Positions 17,726-25,887 of a DNA stretch of 64,000 bases are shown here, one piece after another. The stretch is from positions 6,076,001-6,140,000 of the forward strand of contig NZ_CP064703.1 in assembly GCF_023101085.1 (NCBI RefSeq), given 5' to 3'. Under the pieces are notes generated by a model. That model was not told where the DNA came from. It was given only the letters and a program-made list of their open reading frames with translations, and searched no databases. How positions within the stretch are numbered: the first letter of the stretch is position 1; each line of letters opens with the position of its first letter. This DNA is from Bradyrhizobium sp. 170. Its GTDB lineage: Bacteria; Pseudomonadota; Alphaproteobacteria; Rhizobiales; Xanthobacteraceae. Both the position numbers and the translations under genes were made by a program.

Positions 17726-18316
17726 ATGCTTTCAATCAAGACCTGTGCCGCCGCTATTCTCTTCGCAGCGGTGGGAATGTGTTCTGCCTCGGCGGAGACT
17801 GTTAATTTAAATTATTCCCTCGACAACAGCTTTCTTACTTCATTTTACACTGCTGACCTTGGCTTTAGTCTACCCAGTGGTTTTACAAACGCGAAGCTCA
17901 CCATTACCACGTTCAACGCTGACGATCGCGCCATCCTGCAGCTCAATGGCACCACAGTAGGCAACACCGGCATTTTTGGCCCGGGTCCCGGGTCTTTCGT
18001 TTTCACGGGCGGCGGCGCGAATGATCCGTTTCTATTCACGTCAGGGAATGGCCTGCCCCATGATGACGTGACAAGCGGCTTCCTCGTCGGTCAGAACACA
18101 CTGTCCTTTATTATAAACGATACCGGCACAGGAATATCCGGCAACCTAACGTCATCAACCGGCCCGACCGGGATTCAGTTCGATGCCATCCTCACCTATT
18201 CCGTAACCTCGGCCGTCCCCGAACCCTCGACCTGGGCGATGATGCTGCTCGGCTTCGCCGGCGTTGGCTTCATGGCCTATCGCCGGAAGTCAAAGCCGGC
18301 ATCGGTCGCCGCCTGA
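17726..18316 (+). CDS. PEP-CTERM sorting domain protein
   Basis: 196 residues starting [20 protein letters not shown] (signal peptide) behind GAGGAG. The middle contains strands such as [20 protein letters not shown], resembling a galactose-binding-like carbohydrate-recognition region, though this is only an impression. The end is [18 protein letters not shown] + FMAYRRK, nearly identical to the sorting tail of the upstream protein. It lies 110 bases downstream of that gene on the same strand. The body has lower GC than the neighbours. Confidence 0.88.
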   Translation: MLSIKTCAAAILFAAVGMCSASAETVNLNYSLDNSFLTSFYTADLGFSLPSGFTNAKLTITTFNADDRAILQLNGTTVGNTGIFGPGPGSFVFTGGGANDPFLFTSGNGLPHDDVTSGFLVGQNTLSFIINDTGTGISGNLTSSTGPTGIQFDAILTYSVTSAVPEPSTWAMMLLGFAGVGFMAYRRKSKPASVAA

Positions 18317-18380
18317 TCAAGATCGTGGGGTCGAGCGCTGCCTTCGAAGTTGCGTTGAGATAGTTGCGCTCTCCAGCTTC

Positions 18381-18465
18381 GTAGGGTGGGCAAAGCGAAG
18401 CGTGCCCACCATTTCCAGGCAATATGCCGATGGGTGGTGGGCACGCTTCGCTTTGCCCACCCTAC
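18381..18465. repeat. Dispersed palindrome, type A
   Basis: The arms gtagggtgggcaaagcgaag and its complement ending cctac surround the core; inner arms cgtgcccacc and ggtgggcacg also pair. It is almost identical to 2557-2642 and lies between convergent genes (PEP-CTERM plus strand, small membrane protein minus strand), where it could act as a bidirectional terminator. Confidence 0.85.
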
Positions 18466-18486
18466 GGCACCGCGCGAGCGGGCGCG

Positions 18487-18834
18487 TCAACTCAGTTTCA
18501 TGGGGCTATCGCCGACCACCCGAAGATCGATCCTGCCGATCAGATCGGAACGGAGCGCCTCGGCGGCGCTGATGGCGTCGCTCGTCTGCCGCAACGTACT
18601 GACATTCGATCCGAGCGACACGATGCCGCCCAGCACTGCGGCGATCGAGCCGAGGGCCGCGACCTGACTGGAGCCGAACAGGCCGAGCATCATGACGAGC
18701 AGCAATGCGCCGCCGCCGGCGATGGCCGCCTTGGAAACCAGAATGATCTTTCGGCATCGCTCCGAGACTACGGCAAGCTCCTGGAGCCGCTCCTCGATGA
18801 GTGAAATCTCGTCGGTCGGGTCGTCCTCAGCCAT
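18487..18834 (-). CDS. Small two-helix membrane protein (115 aa)
   Basis: Starts MAEDDPTDEISLIEERLQEL, with an N-terminal amphipathic helix. Two membrane segments (ILVSKAAIAGGGALLLVMML and VAALGSIAAVLGGIVSLG) follow, and then a C-terminal soluble helix. No strong ribosome binding site is seen, so the start is less sure; a longer frame runs back into a repeat and is rejected. No domain recognised. Confidence 0.65.
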   Translation of the reverse strand: MAEDDPTDEISLIEERLQELAVVSERCRKIILVSKAAIAGGGALLLVMMLGLFGSSQVAALGSIAAVLGGIVSLGSNVSTLRQTSDAISAAEALRSDLIGRIDLRVVGDSPMKLS

Positions 18835-18870
18835 CGCATTCAAGATCGAGCACCAATGTATCAGGTTCAC

Positions 18871-18902
18871 AGGGTGGGTTTCGCTTCGCTCTACCCACCC
18901 TA
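18871..18902. repeat. Short palindromic repeat, truncated type A/B
   Basis: agggtgggtttcgcttcg pairs imperfectly with ctctacccaccctа-like right arm (tacccaccct at 18892-18901). It has only the outer arms of the larger repeats, a minimal or deleted member, lying between two minus-strand genes. Confidence 0.7.
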
Positions 18903-18922
18903 CCCGCTGATCGCCTGTCGCG

Positions 18923-19912
18923 CTAGGCTGGCTCGAGGCCGAGCGCCTGGGCGCTCTCGATCCAGGTTGGCAATTCGCGCTGGTACAAGGCATTGCTCTC
19001 CTTGAAGCCGATCGCCGGATCCAGCACGAATGTAGAGAGAACTTCCTTCACCTTCGGATCGCTGTTGGCTGCCACGCAAAGTTCCGCCAGCCGATCGACG
19101 ATCGGCTGCGGTGTCGCCTTCGGCACCGCCCATCCGGTGAAGCCGCTTACGGTGAAGAACTTCGATGTCGCGCCTTGTTCGGGCAGAGTCTTGATATCAG
19201 GGATCGCGGCGACCTTCCTCGAACTCACCGCGAACACAACGCCCTTATCGCCTTGCAGGACGGATTGCGCGGCCGTGTAGCTGCCCATCGCGGCATCGAG
19301 CGTGCCGTCCAGCAGCCCCGTCCACATCGGCGCTTCGCCCCGGTAGTGGATCGGTTCGATCTTGAGACCATACTGCTTGTTGAGTTCGTTGATCGTCATG
19401 TGCGGCACTGAGCCCGCGCTATAGGTGCCGAAATTCACCTGGCCCTTCTTGCGCGCGAACGCGACGAAATCGTCCAGCGTTTTGACGCCGGACGCCAGGC
19501 TCGCGACCAGCGGCAGCCCGGCGCCCGGGATGATACTGACGAGCGTCAGGTCTCTGTCCATGTCGTAGCCGGGGTTCTTCATCATGACCCTGTTCATCAC
19601 ATAGGTGGTCGAAATCGAGCACAGGATCGTGTGACCATCCGGCGCCGCGCGCGCGACTTCCGCCGCGCCGATCGAGCCGGAGGCGCCCGCCTTGTTTTCG
19701 ATGACGACGGTCTGTCCCAGCTGCCTGGTGATGAAATCGCCGAAGGCGCGCGCGAGCAGGTCGGTCTGCCCGCCCGCCGGGTAGCTGCAGACCATACGTA
19801 TATTCCGCGACGGCCACGCGGCTTGCGCCGAGGCCCCGCGCAACAGGAAAGGCGTCGCGGCGGCTGCCGTGCCGGCAGCGATGAAGTGACGGCGATTGAT
19901 TTTCACTGACAT
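18923..19912 (-). CDS. Tripartite tricarboxylate transporter (Bug) receptor
   Basis: 329-residue periplasmic substrate-binding protein. N-terminus MSVKINRRHFIAAGTAAAAT is a twin-arginine-like signal; GGAGAG lies upstream. Family signs are WPSRNIRMVCSYPAGGQTDLLAR, the VENKAGASGSIG-type motif (here VVIENKAGASGS) and GTYSAGSVPHMTINEL. It binds a carboxylate-type ligand; no TctA/TctB membrane partners are nearby, so it is an orphan receptor, as many Bug proteins are. It is the last gene of the segment bounded by the duplicated phosphodiesterase tail. Confidence 0.9.
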   Translation of the reverse strand: MSVKINRRHFIAAGTAAAATPFLLRGASAQAAWPSRNIRMVCSYPAGGQTDLLARAFGDFITRQLGQTVVIENKAGASGSIGAAEVARAAPDGHTILCSISTTYVMNRVMMKNPGYDMDRDLTLVSIIPGAGLPLVASLASGVKTLDDFVAFARKKGQVNFGTYSAGSVPHMTINELNKQYGLKIEPIHYRGEAPMWTGLLDGTLDAAMGSYTAAQSVLQGDKGVVFAVSSRKVAAIPDIKTLPEQGATSKFFTVSGFTGWAVPKATPQPIVDRLAELCVAANSDPKVKEVLSTFVLDPAIGFKESNALYQRELPTWIESAQALGLEPA

Positions 19913-20254
19913 GATTCTCTCCCTGAATTTTTCAGGGAGCGTAGCGCATCGTCCCGCTAGTGCCACGTGGGAATGCCGGGACAGATTGGCGCACTCAAAA
20001 ATACGGGCTTTCCTGACATGACTCGCAGGCGTGCAGTGACGGTATCTGCAACTCGATTTTTCCGCACAAGAGAATATGGCGACGAGCGATTGCTCATCCT
20101 CCTGAAACGGGAGTTGTCGCAGCGCTTCCACCGCCTGGATGCACCTCAGCCCATAAGAACCCATAAGAAAACGGACTGGCCGGCAGCGACGACGTTTTAT
20201 ACGAGTTGAACGGGGACGAAGCGAGCGCAGGCCGGGCGACCCTGTTGTAGCTCG
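19913..20254. other. Intergenic with phosphodiesterase-tail remnant
   Basis: 342 bases without a credible gene. A short plus-strand frame ends ...KKTDWPAATTFYTS, which is the C-terminus of the exported phosphodiesterase, not an independent protein. The rest shows no domain or clear promoter. Confidence 0.6.
20172..20221 (+). pseudogene. 50-bp degenerate copy of the GDPD gene 3' end
   Basis: 44 of 50 bases match 15441-15490, the last coding bases of the exported phosphodiesterase: both read cggactggccggc...gacgacgtt...tat.cgagttg.acgggga.gaag. Translated, [16 protein letters not shown] corresponds to DWPAATTFYTS-stop-TGTK. The remainder of the gene is absent, so this is a remnant or a duplicated junction. 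Confidence 0.8.
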
Positions 20255-20851
20255 TTAGAGCGCTCGGGACGCGGGCCGCAGCATCGGTGTCATCACGGGA
20301 GAAGAGCCGCTTTGTATCTTGCCGGTAATCTTGAAGCCATGCCGTTCATAGAAGGAAATGTTACGCGGATTCGAGCTTTCGAGGTAGGCCGCGACGCCCT
20401 CCTCGTCGCATCGTCGAAGCGCGTGTTTCATCAGCAACGTGCCGAGCCCTTGCCCGATCCAGTTCGGATCGGCGGCAACAAGGGGTAGATACCAATGCGC
20501 CTCACGGGGATGATGTTCGGCCATGCCTTTCATGACGGCGCCAATGTCCGCGGCGATCTCCGGACGCAGGGACTGCTCCATCACTGCGCTCATTTCTACC
20601 TCGTCTGGCTCGATGCCTGGCGGCAGCCAAAGGGCGGCGGCGCGAGCCCCTTCAGTGATGTCGGCTGTGCGATGCTCGAAAGCCCGGCCGCCGATAGCAT
20701 TGACGAACTGAGGCATCACTCTCAGGTATTCGGACGATTCAGGCCAAGCCCAACGCGCCATCGGGTCGGCCGCAAAGCCGAGCACAATGGTGCTGGTCGC
20801 GCTTGCCCGGATGCTCGCGCCCGCGGATTTGACTTCCGGCGCCGCCGCCAT
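20255..20851 (-). CDS. GNAT-family N-acetyltransferase
   Basis: 198 residues. The acetyl-CoA-binding core is HWYLPLVAADPNWIGQGLGTLLM (strand beta4 plus the V/I-x-x-x-x-G/Q-x-x-G loop as GQGLG), then AAYLESSNPRNISFYERHGF, the last GNAT motif. The N-terminal half is typical of the group that reads ALWLPPG. It transfers acetyl to an amine; substrate unknown. Confidence 0.88.
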   Translation of the reverse strand: MAAAPEVKSAGASIRASATSTIVLGFAADPMARWAWPESSEYLRVMPQFVNAIGGRAFEHRTADITEGARAAALWLPPGIEPDEVEMSAVMEQSLRPEIAADIGAVMKGMAEHHPREAHWYLPLVAADPNWIGQGLGTLLMKHALRRCDEEGVAAYLESSNPRNISFYERHGFKITGKIQSGSSPVMTPMLRPASRAL

Positions 20852-20931
20852 CGTGTCTTTCCCTCACCATTCGATTTTAGGCATCGTTAATGTAACCGCG
20901 CCGATGCCTTCTTCAAGAACCAGGCCGGCTC

Positions 20932-21675
20932 TTAATTTTTCGAACGCGTGAAGGGCACAAAGCGCACGAGAGCGACGGCGCGCGTCGTCGTCTTGCCAGC
21001 GGCGGTTTTTTCGACCACCGTGAGCTGCTGCGTGGTGTAAGCGGCCCCCACCGGCATGACGAGCCGGCCACCCACTTTGAGCTGCTCAATCAGCGGCGGC
21101 GGTACCTGCCCGAGTGCGGCGGTCACGACGATGGCGTCAAAAGGACCGCATTCGGGCCAGCCGACAAAGCCGTCGCCCAGCTTGACGCTCACATTGTCAT
21201 ACGCGAGGTCTTTGAGTGTTTTCGTGGCGGTCTCGGCCAATGCCGGGATAATCTCGATGGTGCAGACCTTCCGCGCCAGCTGCGCAAGGATGGCGGCCTG
21301 ATAGCCCGAACCCGTGCCGATTTCGAGCACGACATGATCGGGCGCGACCTCGGCCAGCTCTGTCATCAGGGCCACGATGAACGGCTGCGATATGGTCTGG
21401 CCGTGGCCGATCGAAACCGGCCTGTCCGCGTATGCGATGGAGCAAGTCCGCTCAGGGGTGAACAGATGGCGTTTGGTCCGCCCCATGGCCTCAAGAACTC
21501 GCTCCGAGAGGCCCTGCGGTCTCACAGCACTGTCGGACCGGGCGTAGGCGCGGATGGTTTCGACCATGGCGGCGCGCTCGGCGGCGCATTCCTCCTGTGC
21601 GGTCGCCTCCCGCGCGAGGGCAACCATGGACAGCACGATTGGCAGCAAGATCCTCATGATCATGCGCTCGGCCAT
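20932..21675 (-). CDS. Exported protein-L-isoaspartate O-methyltransferase
   Basis: 247 residues. The PCMT core is clear: TPERTCSIAYADRPVSIGHG, GQTISQPFIVALMTEL and the SAM-binding LEIGTGSGYQAA (117-128), then IVVTAALGQVPPPLIEQLK and GGRLVMPVG. It repairs isoaspartyl residues by methylation. The N-terminus (MRILLPIVLSMVALAREATAQ) is a signal peptide, unusual for a SAM-dependent enzyme, so the protein may act in the periplasm or be a signal-anchored form. The start at 21675 is uncertain; 21663 and 21657 are alternatives. Confidence 0.85.
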   Translation of the reverse strand: MAERMIMRILLPIVLSMVALAREATAQEECAAERAAMVETIRAYARSDSAVRPQGLSERVLEAMGRTKRHLFTPERTCSIAYADRPVSIGHGQTISQPFIVALMTELAEVAPDHVVLEIGTGSGYQAAILAQLARKVCTIEIIPALAETATKTLKDLAYDNVSVKLGDGFVGWPECGPFDAIVVTAALGQVPPPLIEQLKVGGRLVMPVGAAYTTQQLTVVEKTAAGKTTTRAVALVRFVPFTRSKN

Positions 21676-21766
21676 TGCCTTGCCCAACTTCCAGGTGCCG
21701 GCTTGTCCCCTCTCCCGGCAAGAAAGTGGACACAGCCTTCGGGGACGGCGGCGTCTATGAAAACGA

Positions 21767-22603
21767 CTACTGTTGTCGGGACTGCAACTGCACCGGCGCC
21801 GGCGCCGGCACGCGCGCTTGCGCCCTGGCTTGCGTCGGCGGAGGCGTCGACACAGGCTTACGCGCAGGCTTGGCAACCGGCAGCGGCGGATTAGCTGATG
21901 TCGCCACTGATGTCTTCCGCAGGTTCTGCTCGGAGGCGCTGGAGATCGCGCGCGCCATTTGTTCCTGGCTTGCCTTGAGCTGTTCGGCGGTCCTGGCATT
22001 TTCGCGCGCCAATTCTTCCTGGCTGGCCTTGAGCTGCCCGATCTCCTGCTGCACGCTTGCGAGATCGCGCGCCATCGTTTGGAGCGACTGTGTCACCTCA
22101 GGTGGGATCGGGGCGGGCGCCGCGTCTTGCGGCACGGCCTGAGCCGAAGGCGATAATTGCGAAATGGCTGCGTCCGCCGCAGCCACCTGAACAGCGGGCA
22201 GGCTCTGCTGGGCGGCGAGCTTCGGTGTTGCCGACGGCAACGACGAAACCAGTTGCGGCGTCCACCGGGAGATCATCAGCCGGGCCGTCTCGCCATAGGA
22301 TTGCGAAGCGAATGCAGCAATACAAATGCAGGCAGTCAGCAGCAGGCCGATGAAGCCGCGCAGCGCCGGCCTGCCACGCGACGGCCGGTGAAGCTTGTGC
22401 ACGGCCTTCTTCCGTGCGGAATCGTCCTCCATCCTGGAAATCTGTTCATTGACGCGCGCCAGCTGTTCATCGGCGCGGGCGATCTGTTCGTAAGCGTGCG
22501 CGAGCCGTTCATCGGCGCGCGCGACCAGCTCGATGTCTTGCGTGGACAGTCCCGGACCAACCTCGCGTGGATCGGTTTGCTTAGTGTTAACAGAGGAATC
22601 CAT
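21767..22603 (-). CDS. Coiled-coil single-pass membrane protein
   Basis: 278 residues. The N-terminus has near-heptad repeats of the form ARADERLAHAYEQIARADEQ, giving a coiled coil at residues 27-60. One membrane helix follows (ALRGFIGLLLTACICIAAFA, about 80-100). The periplasmic part has a second coiled coil (VQQEIGQLKASQEELARENA and repeats) and a Pro/Ala/Gln-rich C-terminus. The same type of protein recurs in Bradyrhizobium as I recall. A structural or scaffold role is possible; no enzyme domain is seen. Confidence 0.8.
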   Translation of the reverse strand: MDSSVNTKQTDPREVGPGLSTQDIELVARADERLAHAYEQIARADEQLARVNEQISRMEDDSARKKAVHKLHRPSRGRPALRGFIGLLLTACICIAAFASQSYGETARLMISRWTPQLVSSLPSATPKLAAQQSLPAVQVAAADAAISQLSPSAQAVPQDAAPAPIPPEVTQSLQTMARDLASVQQEIGQLKASQEELARENARTAEQLKASQEQMARAISSASEQNLRKTSVATSANPPLPVAKPARKPVSTPPPTQARAQARVPAPAPVQLQSRQQ

Positions 22604-22835
22604 GGGGCGCCTCCTGCCAGTTTGCCGTCAACTGAACGGGCGATCGTCGGATTGTAGACACTCCCTACCGCTGTTTTGACCAAAGCAAGGCTGGAGGATG
22701 GAAAGTATAGGGCTGATTTTGGGCAATGCGGACTGTTGCGTCCGCACGCGGCTTTGACGGTAGGCTTCCTGAAGTCGCGGCGCAGCGCTCTGCTTCCGAC
22801 AGCTGGAAGCGAATTGCCCTGGTCCCAACGACGGC
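22604..22835. other. Intergenic, nothing recognised
   Basis: 232 bases between two minus-strand genes. I see no gene, hairpin with T-run, or clear promoter pair. Confidence 0.4.
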
Positions 22836-24089
22836 TCAGTTCGCCTTGCGGCCCAGGAAGGCCGGAATATCGAGAACCTTTTCCTCGGCCGGATTGCGTG
22901 CAGGAGCCGCGCGGCCGAACGGATCGAGGCGCTGCGGCGCCGCCGGCCGCGCCTGCTCCGCGATCGGCCTTGCCGGTCGCACTTCAGGGTGGCGGGCCGC
23001 CGGAATGAGCGACGGCGGGCTCGCGTATTGCGGCGGCGGCACACTACGGTCGGCGATGCGGCGCCTGTCGTTGCTCAGCCGGCCGGCGAGATCCGCGAGT
23101 GAGTTTTCTGCCGGCTGCGTCGAACGCGCTTCGGCGAGATTATCGATGCCGGTCGCCACGACCGAGACGCGGACGACGCCTTCGAGGCTTGCATCGAAGG
23201 TCGCGCCGACGATGATGTTGGCGTCCGGATCGGCCTCGTCGCGGATGCGGGTCGCAGCTTCGTCAACCTCGAACAGCGTCAGATCCCTGCCGCCGGTGAT
23301 GGAGACGATCAGGCCACTGGCGCGCTTGATCGAGGGATCCTCGATCAATGGATTGGAAATTGCGGCAATAGCGGCGTTGAGCACGCGCTTCGGGCCGGAG
23401 GCCTCGCCCCTGCCCATCATGGCCTTGCCCTTCTCGCGCATGACCGAGAGAACGTCGGCAAAATCGAGATTGATCAGACCTTCCTTGACGATGAGGTCGC
23501 TGATGCAGGCCACACCCGAATAGAGCACCTGATCGGCCATGGCGAAGGCATCGGCGAAGGTGGTCTTCTCGTTGGCGACCCGGAACAGGTTCTGGTTCGG
23601 GATGATCAGCAGGGTGTCGACCGCCTTCAGGAGTTCCGCGATGCCGGTTTCGGCATAACGCATGCGGCGCTGGCCCTCGAACTGGAATGGTTTGGTGACG
23701 ACGCCGATGGTGAGAATGCCGAGTTCACGCGCGGTTCTGGCGATGATAGGCGCGGCCCCGGTGCCGGTACCGCCGCCCATGCCGGCCGTGATGAACACCA
23801 TGTGTGCGCCGGTCAGATGATCGCGGATTTCATCGATGGCCTCTTCGGCCGCGGCGCGTCCGACGTCGGGCTGCGCGCCGGCGCCAAGGCCGCCGGTCAC
23901 CTTCGTGCCCATCTGAATGACGCGCCTGGCCTTCGAACTGGTGAGCGCCTGTGCGTCGGTATTGGCGACGATGAAGTCGACGCCTTCGAGCCCGGCCTCG
24001 ATCATGTTGTTGACGGCATTACCGCCGGCGCCGCCGACCCCGAACACGATGATGCGTGCCCTCAGTTCGTGAATATCGGTGACGTCCAT
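22836..24089 (-). CDS. FtsZ paralog outside the division cluster
   Basis: 417-residue tubulin-like GTPase. Starts [28 protein letters not shown]-box at 105-111, NQNLFR, and the catalytic T7 loop NLDFAD (207-212) are intact, so it should polymerise and hydrolyse GTP. The C-terminal domain is followed by about 90 disordered residues and the conserved end peptide [12 protein letters not shown], which normally binds FtsA or membrane partners. No mur, ddl, ftsQ or ftsA genes flank it, so it is probably a second FtsZ. Several otherwise conserved positions differ (e.g. [17 protein letters not shown]). Confidence 0.88.
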   Translation of the reverse strand: MDVTDIHELRARIIVFGVGGAGGNAVNNMIEAGLEGVDFIVANTDAQALTSSKARRVIQMGTKVTGGLGAGAQPDVGRAAAEEAIDEIRDHLTGAHMVFITAGMGGGTGTGAAPIIARTARELGILTIGVVTKPFQFEGQRRMRYAETGIAELLKAVDTLLIIPNQNLFRVANEKTTFADAFAMADQVLYSGVACISDLIVKEGLINLDFADVLSVMREKGKAMMGRGEASGPKRVLNAAIAAISNPLIEDPSIKRASGLIVSITGGRDLTLFEVDEAATRIRDEADPDANIIVGATFDASLEGVVRVSVVATGIDNLAEARSTQPAENSLADLAGRLSNDRRRIADRSVPPPQYASPPSLIPAARHPEVRPARPIAEQARPAAPQRLDPFGRAAPARNPAEEKVLDIPAFLGRKAN

Positions 24090-24134
24090 TCTTGCCCCAC
24101 GGTTGCTCCGCCAAGCCGCGGAATGAAAAGATTG

Positions 24135-24641
24135 TTACCCACTCGCCGCCTTGCGGTCTGATTCCACCAGGCTCGCAGCCAGATGCCCCACCCGGCGCGC
24201 AGAATGTCCGTGATTCTCGTTCGAACCGCCAGTTCGGACAGCGGTCCGAAGAACTGCCACCTCCCCCTCGAGCCGCGCCGCCGCTTCCCTGGCGGCCGTG
24301 GACTCGGCTCTCGCCTGCAGCAGCTCGGCCATCAGGCGATCGGCGCGCCCGCGTTCATGCTCGAAATCCGCGCGGTGACCGGCTGCCCTCGCTTCGAGCT
24401 GCGCGATCTCCGTCTCCAAAACCGCCACCTTTGCCGCCCACTGAGCGACGTCATCTGCCTGGCGACGGCCCAGTGGCTGCGGCGTATGCCTTATTTCAGC
24501 GAGATCAACGCTCACCAGGGCCTTGCCATCGTCCGACAGCGAGCGCGGCAACCGGAGCCGCCTGGCAAGCGAACGGGCGGCCACTGGCGAGATGTTCAGG
24601 CGGGCGCCGAGGGCGCCATAGGTCAGAATCTCAACGGACAT
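24135..24641 (-). CDS. Helix-turn-helix protein with long coiled coil
   Basis: 168 residues. The first 50 (ILTYGALGARLNISPVAARS, LARRLRLPRSLSDDGKAL) form a DNA-binding helix-turn-helix of the kind found in KfrA-like proteins. Residues 65-135 are a continuous coiled coil (VAVLETEIAQLEARAAGHRA, RADRLMAELLQARAESTAAR). It lies 45 bases upstream of the ftsZ paralog on the same strand, suggesting an operon, and has a perfect CtrA-type site in its upstream region. A role in DNA organisation or in regulating the neighbour is inference. Confidence 0.75.
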   Translation of the reverse strand: MSVEILTYGALGARLNISPVAARSLARRLRLPRSLSDDGKALVSVDLAEIRHTPQPLGRRQADDVAQWAAKVAVLETEIAQLEARAAGHRADFEHERGRADRLMAELLQARAESTAAREAAARLEGEVAVLRTAVRTGGSNENHGHSARRVGHLAASLVESDRKAASG

Positions 24642-24718
24642 CGGCTGTTCTCCTCGAACGAACCGGCGGTAAATCCGCTAGTGATGACTGGCAATGACTA
24701 CAGGCTAGGTCGCTATGG

Positions 24719-24734
24719 TTAATAGATGGTTAAC
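24719..24734. promoter_or_regulatory. CtrA-type binding site, TTAA-N7-TTAAC
   Basis: TTAATAGATGGTTAAC matches the full alphaproteobacterial CtrA consensus without mismatch. It lies 78-93 bases upstream of the ATG of the helix-turn-helix gene (minus strand) that precedes the ftsZ paralog, and 126 bases from the start of the divergent small plus-strand gene. Confidence 0.6.
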
Positions 24735-24859
24735 GGAACGAGCGGTGAGCAGCCCATTTGAGGTACCGCGGCTGCCCCGCTCTGCCGCGGCCCGGTTTGT
24801 CGGGGTTGGGAGCGTCGAAAGCTGGCGCGGGATCCACCGGTCGCGGTATATTTGGTGCG

Positions 24860-25075
24860 ATGCCCATGGATGACGAACAGCTCGCTGACCTGCACAGATT
24901 TCTTGCCGAGTACCATCGCAGGCTCGCCAAGGACGCGGTGCTCGACGTCGTGCAGCAATATCACTCCGATCTCGCGCAGCGGCTCGCGGATGAGGCCGCG
25001 CTGATCCCAAGGCGAACCGCGATCGCGCAGCGCCTGCGCGAGGGCGAGCAGCGCCTAAGGGACGAAGAGGAGTGA
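24860..25075 (+). CDS. Hypothetical protein (71 aa)
   Basis: A short acidic, helical protein starting MPMDDEQLADLHRFLAEYHR and ending LREGEQRLRDEEE; helix breaks are few and Arg/Glu/Ala dominate. The start at 24860 is preferred because upstream codons encode a low-quality extension. A second ATG six bases later is possible. It is divergent from the helix-turn-helix gene and shares its CtrA-site region. No domain recognised. Confidence 0.6.
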   Translation: MPMDDEQLADLHRFLAEYHRRLAKDAVLDVVQQYHSDLAQRLADEAALIPRRTAIAQRLREGEQRLRDEEE

Positions 25076-25102
25076 CAAGGCAGCGGCGACGGTCGCAGCC
25101 TC

Positions 25103-25191
25103 GTAGGGTGGGTTAGCGGAGCGTAACCCACCGCCGCACCAACCGCGTATCGACACGTTGGTGGGTTACGGCTTCGCCCAACCCACCCTAC
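25103..25191. repeat. Dispersed palindrome, type B (GTAGGGTGGGTTAGCGGAGCGTAACCCACC)
   Basis: It has the same outer arm as type A (gtagggtggg / ccaccctac), but the inner arms are gtaacccacc / ggtgggttac. The centre ccgcaccaaccgcgtatcgacacgtt is shared with the copy at 26389. It lies between the 71-aa gene and the cupin gene. Confidence 0.85.
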
Positions 25192-25280
25192 GAAGCTGAC
25201 CGTTTCGTGAAGGCCAGAGCAAGGCTATCATCGCGCGGCATCACCACGCGATGGGGGCACATGATCCGAGGAAGGCCGTC

Positions 25281-25631
25281 ATGAACCAGCCGCAGCCAGT
25301 CAAGGACGCCAGTCAGCTTTACGAAGTCGAGCGCCGTGCCGAGCACGCCGCGCGCCCCGGCTTTCGCATTACGGAGTTGCAGCTCTCTGCGACCCAGAAG
25401 GTGCCGTGGCACACCCACACCAATGTGTCAGATACGTTTTACGTTCTGGAAGGCCACATGCGGCTGTTCCTGCAGCAGCCGAAAGAGGAAGTGAATCTGA
25501 AGCCCGGCGAAGTCTATGTCGTCAAACCGACGCGCCCGCATCTGGTGACCAACGGCGGCACGACGTCGCTCATCTTCCTGGTTCTGCAAGGCGTCGGCGA
25601 ATACGATTTTGTTCCGCTGGTGTCGCGTTAG
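25281..25631 (+). CDS. Cupin-domain protein
   Basis: 116 residues starting MNQPQPVKDASQLYEVERRA with GGAAGG at five bases. Cupin motif 1 is present as WHTHTNVSDTFYVLEGHMRL and motif 2 as PGEVYVVKPTRPHLVTNGG, including metal-binding His/Glu residues (H-T-H, E, H). It is a small single-domain metal-binding beta-barrel; ligand or enzymatic activity unknown. A longer start at 25251 lacks a ribosome binding site. Confidence 0.85.
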   Translation: MNQPQPVKDASQLYEVERRAEHAARPGFRITELQLSATQKVPWHTHTNVSDTFYVLEGHMRLFLQQPKEEVNLKPGEVYVVKPTRPHLVTNGGTTSLIFLVLQGVGEYDFVPLVSR

Positions 25632-25887
25632 GCCGAGCTTTCGTGATGTTGAGGAATGCTCGGCGCGATCTGCGGAAGCATGCGCCTGTACGGGCACGCT
25701 AGACCATAAGCTTTCCTGTTGTTCCGCGAAGGAACGCGGAACCCCTGCAGCGCGAGCACGGCGGACCCGCCGTCGTGGCAATGAGACCGTCACACTTTCC
25801 ACAAACAACCGCGTGAAAATCCAGGGGAACAAGGGGGAATGTTGGGTCGTTCTGCTGCAAGCGTCATCCAAACCAGAGGAGACAGCG
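25632..25887. other. Intergenic with a short hairpin
   Basis: 256 bases without a gene. It contains a hairpin with perfect 8-bp arms, gttccgcg (25721-25728) and cgcggaac (25735-25742), not followed by a T-run. Upstream extension of the VOC frame through here is not supported by any ribosome binding site. Confidence 0.5.

Noticed and set aside
19967..20209. 80-codon plus-strand frame
   Set aside because: Only its end (DWPAATTFYTS) is meaningful, as a copied phosphodiesterase tail; the rest is intergenic.
22836..24089. The FtsZ gene as the main cell-division ftsZ
   Set aside because: Lack of neighbouring division genes and divergent residues make a paralog more likely, though the genome outside the window cannot be seen.
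24719..25010. Minus-strand frames overlapping the CtrA site
   Set aside because: No ribosome binding site, overlap the better plus-strand gene at 24860, and composition is poor.
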